A DNA stretch of 8,747 nucleotides from Actinomycetota bacterium (GTDB lineage Bacteria; Actinomycetota; Acidimicrobiia; Spongiisociales; UBA11373), in assembly GCA_003486285.1 (NCBI GenBank), contig DNGH01000100.1:1-8747 (forward strand), in the 5' to 3' direction. Shown here piece by piece: positions 5,241 to 8,747 of this stretch. Positions within the stretch are counted from its first letter, which is position 1; each line of letters opens with the position of its first letter. Position numbers and translations under genes: made by a program. The notes beneath the pieces were generated by a model. That model was not told where the DNA came from. It worked only from the letters and a program-made list of their open reading frames with translations, and did not search any database.

Positions 5241-6138
5241 GGCAATTCCTCTCGATCGAATCGTCGACAGCGGCATCCACGGCATTGGAGCGGCGGCGGC
5301 GGGCCGAGATCATCACGGCACCGACCGCAATGCCCACCAGGGCGAACCCGATCACCGAATCGGGAATCCAATCCAGACGGTCGATGACCGGCGCCAGGGT
5401 CCTTTCGATCCAATTTCCGAGCGCGGATTGAAATCTGGGAGCGAGAGTCGCACCGGTGACCCCGGCGATCACCAACACCACTCCCATCACTGCGAACATA
5501 GCTGCCGCCACCAGCGCGGTCGAGGTGGTCCTGAACGCTCGCGACCCCAACCGCCACGACACGGGGCGGCCTCCGCCAGCGAGCCGCCCGGGTTTGCGGC
5601 GATCCCACACGAGCGTGAGCACGACGAGGGGAAACACCATCCCGAACACGTAGGCGAGCCCGATGCCGATTCCGGTGAGCAGGCCGGGGGAAACCGCCGA
5701 GAGGGTGAGGACGCCGGCAAGGACCGGGGCACAGCAGGCGCTCGCCGCCCCGGAGAACACCCCCAACGCGTACACGCCAGCCGAGTCCGTGCGCGACAGG
5801 TCGGGCGCCTGCCGCAAGAAGGGCAGCGACCAGGTGCCTCCCGTGGCGGCGACCCCCGCCAGCACGAGCAGGAGCAGCCCCCCGCCGATGTAGATCACAC
5901 CGTGAAACCGCAACAGGCCCTGGGTGAGGACCGTGAGTCCGAGCGTGACCGGCACCAACACCGTCGCCACTCCGGCGGCGAACACGAGGGTCAGCGGCAC
6001 CAACCGCCAGCGATGGTTGCGGACCGCGGCGGCCAGATAGGCCGGGAACATCACCATGATGCAGCAGGGAGCAAACAGGGCAACGGATCCGGCCACGAAA
6101 GCGGCCAGCAGCGAACCGCCGAGAAACACCCCCTCCAT
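5221..6138 (-). CDS. ccdA: CcdA/DsbD-type transmembrane thiol electron transporter
   Basis: Polytopic protein of 305 residues (306 if it starts one codon earlier). Hydrophobic segments near 5-23, 46-68, 80-100, 121-145, 148-172, 200-222 and 255-275 fit the family. Reactive cysteines occur as doublets in the two inverted-repeat halves: APCCIMVMFPAYL (C25/C26) and SACCAPVLAG (C135/C136). The doublets are unlike the single cysteines of classical CcdA (PCxxP-type) but appear typical of an actinobacterial branch. It would carry electrons from a cytoplasmic thiol donor, plausibly the glutaredoxin-like protein encoded just before it, to the extracytoplasmic redoxin encoded just after it. The C-terminus is His-rich (HEPAHH). 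The start is ATG 6138-6136, sharing one base with the preceding TGA; the adjacent GTG at 6141 makes a GTGA overlap and is equally possible. Confidence 0.9.
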   Translation of the reverse strand: MEGVFLGGSLLAAFVAGSVALFAPCCIMVMFPAYLAAAVRNHRWRLVPLTLVFAAGVATVLVPVTLGLTVLTQGLLRFHGVIYIGGGLLLLVLAGVAATGGTWSLPFLRQAPDLSRTDSAGVYALGVFSGAASACCAPVLAGVLTLSAVSPGLLTGIGIGLAYVFGMVFPLVVLTLVWDRRKPGRLAGGGRPVSWRLGSRAFRTTSTALVAAAMFAVMGVVLVIAGVTGATLAPRFQSALGNWIERTLAPVIDRLDWIPDSVIGFALVGIAVGAVMISARRRRSNAVDAAVDDSIERNCHEPAHH

Positions 6139-6425
6139 CACTCCACCGCCGCTTCGGTGCGGATGAGCTCACCAAGGCGGTGTTCGAGCTTGCGCCGTGA
6201 GATGCGCCCGTGTCCGAAATACACCCCGTCGACGATCAGGATCGGCGGGAACGGCACCCGGTGACGGATCGCCAATTCCCGGCCCTCCTCTGAGGTGAGA
6301 GGCACCGCGCGCACCGCGAGTGGTGCCGACGAGCTGAGCTCGTCGAGGAGATGGGCGGCGTCCTCGCAGAAGTGACATCCGGGTGCGGTCACCAGGATGA
6401 CCTCGATCGGCGCGGTCTGAGTCAC
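6138..6425 (-). CDS. Glutaredoxin-like cytoplasmic thiol protein
   Basis: Protein of 95 residues with a minimal thioredoxin/glutaredoxin fold. Strand EVILVTAPG leads to the active site CHFC (C17, C20) at the start of the first helix; VPFPPILIVDG (57-67) holds the cis-proline (probably P61) before the third strand; GHGRISRRKLEHRL forms the last helix. No signal peptide, so cytoplasmic. It lies between the CsoR repressor (GTGA overlap at 6425-6422) and ccdA (overlap at 6141-6138), which suggests it feeds or draws electrons through CcdA, or guards copper-sensitive thiols. The GTG start is forced by the tight overlap and begins right at the fold. Confidence 0.85.
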   Translation of the reverse strand: MTQTAPIEVILVTAPGCHFCEDAAHLLDELSSSAPLAVRAVPLTSEEGRELAIRHRVPFPPILIVDGVYFGHGRISRRKLEHRLGELIRTEAAVE

Positions 6426-6754
6426 GCGCGGTTCTCGGACCCAGAATCAGTGTGGTGGCGACAGTGATGAACCTCACCCGGTCCGTGATGGCGACCGGTC
6501 ACGCCCAGCGCAGCCCCGACCAGCTCGTCCACGGCCTGGTCGATGCGTCCCTCTGCCATCGCCTCGGGCACACAGCCGCGCAGGTGGGATTCCAGGATTT
6601 CGCGCCGCGCCCGCTGGATCGCCCCGTCCACTGCCGCCAACTGATGCAAGACCTCGATGCAGTAGCGGTCCTCCTCGACCATCCGGATCACGCCCTCGAG
6701 GTGGCCCTGGGCAGAACGCAGCCGGAACTCGACCGAGGTGGCCTCGGCCCTCAT
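6422..6754 (-). CDS. CsoR/RcnR-family metal-sensing repressor with His-rich tail
   Basis: All-helical DNA-binding repressor of 110 residues. The family text RLRSAQGHLEGVIRMVEEDRYC opens it. The Cu(I) ligand set C32, H57 and C61 has exactly the 25- and 4-residue spacing of Mycobacterium tuberculosis CsoR (C36, H61, C65), and the second-shell Y31 and E77 are also in place. A copper sensor is therefore the best call, rather than FrmR or RcnR. Unusual is the C-terminal tail GRHHGPGEVHHCRHH (87-101), with six His and one Cys, which may bind extra metal. The ATG at 6754-6752 overlaps the SHOCT stop as ATGA. It is the second gene of the relay operon and probably autoregulates through the palindromes at 7004-7063, alone or with its divergent paralogue. 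Confidence 0.92.
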   Translation of the reverse strand: MRAEATSVEFRLRSAQGHLEGVIRMVEEDRYCIEVLHQLAAVDGAIQRARREILESHLRGCVPEAMAEGRIDQAVDELVGAALGVTGRHHGPGEVHHCRHHTDSGSENRA

Positions 6755-6975
6755 CGCCCCGACCCCAAGAGGCGCCGCAGCTCCTCGTACTCGTCACGGG
6801 CGATGTCGCCTGAGGCGAGCCGGCGCTCCAGGATCTCGAGAGCGGTTGGCTGCGGCTGGTCGCGACCGGTTCCACCGGATCGAACCGCCCATACCACCAG
6901 GGCCGCGATCCCACCCCAAAGGAAGATCATCATCGTCCACCCCCAAAAGCCCATGTTTCCGGCGTTGCACCACAT
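6751..6975 (-). CDS. SHOCT-domain mini membrane protein (second copy)
   Basis: Protein of 74 residues, built like the one at 2560-2760: a short N-terminus (MWCNAGNMGFWGW), one transmembrane helix about 14-31, a polar linker, and a SHOCT domain ILERRLASGDIARDEYEELR (48-67). The N-terminus adds a Cys and two Met near the membrane. The ATG at 6975-6973 has a near-perfect GGAGGT at 6989-6984, eight bases upstream, the clearest ribosome binding site in the window. First gene of the relay operon, with its promoter next to operator 1. Function unknown; heading a CsoR-controlled operon suggests a metal-stress membrane role. Confidence 0.82.
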   Translation of the reverse strand: MWCNAGNMGFWGWTMMIFLWGGIAALVVWAVRSGGTGRDQPQPTALEILERRLASGDIARDEYEELRRLLGSGR

Positions 6976-6996
6976 GTGTTGGCACCTCCGACGCCG

Positions 6997-7026
6997 ACCT
7001 TAGCCCCACCCCGGGTGGGGTCGGTA
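6997..7026 (-). promoter_or_regulatory. Candidate promoter of the relay operon
   Basis: Read on the minus strand, TACCGA (7026-7021) and TAAGGT (7002-6997) are separated by 18 bases that are almost exactly filled by operator 1 (7020-7004). TAAGGT fits the actinobacterial -10 pattern TAnnnT; the -35 match is modest. A repressor bound there would block RNA polymerase directly. The leader to the SHOCT ATG would be about 15 bases and include the GGAGGT site. Confidence 0.45.
7004..7020. promoter_or_regulatory. CsoR-type operator 1
   Basis: Perfect palindrome with arms CCCCACCC (7004-7011) and GGGTGGGG (7013-7020) around a central C at 7012. The C-tract/G-tract layout matches the known CsoR operator class, for example that of M. 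tuberculosis csoR. It sits on the relay-operon side of the divergent control region, inside the predicted minus-strand promoter spacer. Confidence 0.8.
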
Positions 7027-7037
7027 GAGCCAGAGGA

Positions 7038-7063
7038 CCCTACCCACCCCGGGTGGGGTAGGG
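7038..7063. promoter_or_regulatory. CsoR-type operator 2
   Basis: Arms CCCTACCCACCC (7038-7049) and GGGTGGGGTAGGG (7051-7063) around a central C at 7050, perfect except for one extra G in the right arm. The core ACCCCGGGTGGGGT (7046-7059) is identical to that of operator 1; the two centres are 38 bp apart. The outer TACC/GGTA flanks further resemble characterised CsoR sites. Its right end, TAGGGT (7059-7064), has a TAnnnT form and could be the -10 box of the copper operon; TACGCT at 7076-7081 is the alternative. Confidence 0.82.
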
Positions 7064-7088
7064 TTCGAGATTCGTTACGCTCTAGGTC

Positions 7089-7400
7089 ATGGAACGCCAT
7101 CACCCGATGCAGGCCGACAAGAAGACGTCCGCCATCAACCGGCTGAAGACGGTGCGCGGCCACCTCGACGCCGTCATCGCCATGGTCGAGGAGGAGCGCT
7201 ACTGCCCCGAGATCATGAAGCAGGTGTCGGCGCTCCAGGGCTCATTGGAGAAGGTCAATCGGGTGCTCCTCGAGGGGCACCTGGAGACCTGCGTGCTCCA
7301 CGCGATCTCGGATGGTCGCACCGCGGAGATCGTCGACGAACTGATGGAGACATTGCGCTACACGCCGGCGATGACCGGCCCGACCGAGGAGGCACTGTGA
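7089..7400 (+). CDS. csoR: CsoR-family copper-sensing repressor
   Basis: Repressor of 103 residues in the CsoR family: INRLKTVRGHLDAVIAMVEEERYC, then ligands C39, H64 and C68 with the copper-sensor spacing (25 and 4 residues) and second-shell Y38 and E84. The apo-tetramer should bind the two palindromes just upstream and release them when Cu(I) binds. It heads csoR-copZ-copA, a classical export operon in actinobacteria, and its stop overlaps the copZ start as GTGA. The N-terminus carries an MERHH motif that might add a metal contact. The ATG at 7089 has only a weak AGG two bases upstream, so the transcript may be leaderless or nearly so. It shares recognisable similarity with the divergent paralogue at 6422-6754 but lacks its His tail. 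Confidence 0.95.
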   Translation: MERHHPMQADKKTSAINRLKTVRGHLDAVIAMVEEERYCPEIMKQVSALQGSLEKVNRVLLEGHLETCVLHAISDGRTAEIVDELMETLRYTPAMTGPTEEAL

Positions 7401-7606
7401 CCGAAACCACTCTTTCCGTCCCCGACATCCACTGCAATCACTGCAAGATGTCTCTTGAAGGCGCCCTGGGGAAGGTCGCAGGGGTCAAGCAGGCCACCGT
7501 CGATGTCCCCAGCGCCACCATCGCCGTCACCTTCGACACCCCCGCCACCGTGGACGACCTGGTGGCCGCCGTCGAGGGCCAGGGGTACCAGGTCACCAAG
7601 GGCTGA
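7397..7606 (+). CDS. copZ: CopZ-like copper chaperone (HMA domain)
   Basis: Single heavy-metal-associated domain of 69 residues, normal for CopZ. The Cu(I) site is C13-N-H-C16, followed by MSLEGALGKVAGVKQATVDV and the end VEGQGYQVTKG; the beta-alpha-beta-beta-alpha-beta pattern is complete. His residues at 12 and 15 give HCNHC rather than the common MTCxxC, which may tune affinity. It should shuttle Cu(I) to the downstream CopA ATPase and possibly to CsoR. The GTG start at 7397 overlaps the csoR stop as GTGA; copA begins 12 bases after its stop. Confidence 0.93.
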   Translation: MTETTLSVPDIHCNHCKMSLEGALGKVAGVKQATVDVPSATIAVTFDTPATVDDLVAAVEGQGYQVTKG

Positions 7607-7618
7607 GGGGCCCGCATC

Positions 7619-8747
7619 ATGGCCACCACTCGCGAAGAGCCCCTGGTATTCGACGTCGAGGGCATGACCTGTGCGTCGTGCGCCCTCAGGATCGAGCGCG
7701 TCCTCGGCAAGCAGGAGGGAGTCGAATCTGCGGTGGTGAGCCTGGCGGGCAAGGAGGCCCGGGTCACCGCGGCCCCCGGAGTCGACCTGACTGTGCTCAC
7801 CGATGCCGCCGCCAAGATCGGCTACACCCTAACGCCTGTGGTCGCCGGTGAGGAAAGGGAGAGCCTGGCCGATCGCTACGACGAGGAGACTCGATACCAG
7901 GGGCGCATGGCCCTGGGAGCAGCGCTCTTCACGATCCCCGCGTTCCTCATCACGATGTTCTGGCCGATGGATCACGGCAGTCGCTGGCCGGAATTGGCCG
8001 TATGGGCGCTGACCACTCCAGTGGAGTTCGTGTTCGGCTGGCAGTTCCACCGCAACGCCGCCATCCGGCTGCGGGGTCTCACTGCCAACATGGACACGTT
8101 GGTGAGCATGGGCACCCTGGCCGCCTACGGCTGGTCGGTGTACGCCTTCTTCGCGCACGAGCCGGTGTTCTTCGAGACCGCGGCGGTGATCATCTCGTTC
8201 CTGCTTCTCGGGCGGTTCTTCGAGGCGCGCAGCAAGGGGAGGGCCTCGGCGGCCATCACCCGCCTGCTCGAACTCGGCGCCCGCGAGGCCCGGGTGCTGC
8301 GCGACGGGGTCGAGGTGACCGTCCCCGCAGACGCGCTGGTTCCCGGCGACCGGATGGTGATTCGTCCCGGTGACAAGGTGCCCACCGACGGCAAGATCGT
8401 CGAGGGCGGATCGTCGTTCGACGAGAGCATGCTGACCGGCGAGTCGGCGCCCGTTGGCAAGACCGTCGGCGATGAGGTCTTTGGCGCCACCATCAACCAG
8501 TTCGGCCTGGTCGTGGTCGAGGCGACCAAGGTGGGACGCGAGACCGCACTCGCTCAGATCGTCCGGCTTGTGGAGGACGCCCAGGCGACCAAGGCCCCGA
8601 TCCAGCACCTGGCCGATCGCGTCGCCGGAGTGTTCGTACCGGCCGTCCTCTTGATCGCGGCGGTGACGCTGGGCGCCTGGCTGGCCACCTCCGCGGCCCT
8701 CCCCGACGCGGTACGGGCCGCGGTGGCGGTGCTGATCATCGCCTGCC
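7619..8747 (+). CDS. copA: CopA-type Cu(I)-exporting P1B-ATPase, N-terminal 376 residues (cut by window edge)
   Basis: Copper-export P-type ATPase that would pump Cu(I) out across the cytoplasmic membrane. In order: one N-terminal HMA domain with GMTCASC (C18, C21); four transmembrane helices between about 98 and 205 (LGAALFTIPAFLITMFWP, then ELAVWALTTPVEFVFGW, and the helix before GRFFEARSKGRAS); and the actuator domain with TGES at 273-276. The last visible helix ends LIIAC at residue 376, exactly where the CPC transport motif of P1B ATPases starts, so the phosphorylation and ATP-binding domains lie outside. The single HMA and this topology fit P1B-1 CopA, not Zn/Cd pumps. The ATG at 7619 follows GAGGGG with suitable spacing and lies 12 bases after copZ. 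Expression should be released by copper through CsoR at the upstream palindromes. Confidence 0.95.
   Translation, partial: MATTREEPLVFDVEGMTCASCALRIERVLGKQEGVESAVVSLAGKEARVTAAPGVDLTVLTDAAAKIGYTLTPVVAGEERESLADRYDEETRYQGRMALGAALFTIPAFLITMFWPMDHGSRWPELAVWALTTPVEFVFGWQFHRNAAIRLRGLTANMDTLVSMGTLAAYGWSVYAFFAHEPVFFETAAVIISFLLLGRFFEARSKGRASAAITRLLELGAREARVLRDGVEVTVPADALVPGDRMVIRPGDKVPTDGKIVEGGSSFDESMLTGESAPVGKTVGDEVFGATINQFGLVVVEATKVGRETALAQIVRLVEDAQATKAPIQHLADRVAGVFVPAVLLIAAVTLGAWLATSAALPDAVRAAVAVLIIAC

Noticed and set aside
4638..5387. Plus-strand frame of 249 codons
   Set aside because: Antisense to the redoxin, which has the CxxC site, membrane anchor and operon overlaps; no motif in the antisense product.
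5200..6264. Plus-strand open frame of 354 codons
   Set aside because: Antisense to ccdA and the glutaredoxin-like gene. The product is rich in Gly, Arg, His, Glu and Gln, as expected from the complement of a GC-rich membrane protein gene.
7004..7063. Two-unit CRISPR or direct-repeat array
   Set aside because: Only two copies, each internally palindromic, located in a promoter region next to CsoR genes; operators explain them better.
7829..8608. Minus-strand open frame of 259 codons
   Set aside because: Antisense to copA, which is unambiguous by HMA, TGES and transmembrane motifs; no family features in the antisense product.
6422..8747. Mercury (mer) resistance locus
   Set aside because: No MerR, MerA or MerT/MerP was found. 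The CsoR ligand sets, CopZ and CopA point to copper, although redox relay genes of this type can also occur near mercury genes.

Overview
The window is GC-rich, densely packed bacterial DNA. Its GTG starts, GTGA stop/start overlaps, short SHOCT-domain membrane proteins, CsoR-type repressors and OmpR/BaeS-type two-component pair suggest an uncultured high-GC actinobacterium. An Acidimicrobiia-like lineage is possible, but the sequence alone cannot fix the taxon. Apart from a truncated PLP-enzyme gene at the left edge, almost everything fits copper (or other soft-metal) sensing, thiol redox chemistry and export.

Left part, all on the minus strand. (a) The 5' part of a cysteine synthase / cystathionine beta-synthase gene (1-329). 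(b) A 121-bp gap (330-450) with hairpins that looks like a dispersed repeat. (c) A copper-type cassette read from 2760 to 451: a SHOCT mini membrane protein, a secreted Met/His-rich repeat protein, an OmpR-type response regulator and a sensor kinase with a His/Met sensor loop. Upstream of this cassette are three helically phased TGAAG motifs. (d) A separate c-type cytochrome lipoprotein gene (2873-3421).

Middle part, minus strand, read from 6975 to 3590. This is a compact operon: a second SHOCT mini protein, a CsoR-family repressor with a His-rich tail, a glutaredoxin-like protein, a CcdA-type membrane electron carrier, a membrane-anchored extracytoplasmic redoxin and a small three-helix membrane protein ending HGHDH. 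Last comes an unexpected PD-(D/E)XK nuclease-fold-like protein. Stop/start overlaps join nearly all of them. The likely combined role is a metal-induced thiol/electron relay from cytoplasm to envelope.

Right part, plus strand. A second CsoR repressor, a CopZ-like copper chaperone and a CopA P1B-type ATPase. CopA is cut by the window edge just as its CPC metal motif begins.

The centre of the logic is the divergent control region 6976-7088. It carries two near-identical C-tract/G-tract palindromes of the CsoR operator type, one next to each divergent promoter. The copper export operon and the redox-relay operon, each with its own CsoR paralogue, therefore appear to share one derepression switch, while the two-component cassette gives a second, envelope-facing sensor. 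No tRNA, rRNA, CRISPR or insertion sequence was seen, and no gene-free stretch exceeds about 170 bp.
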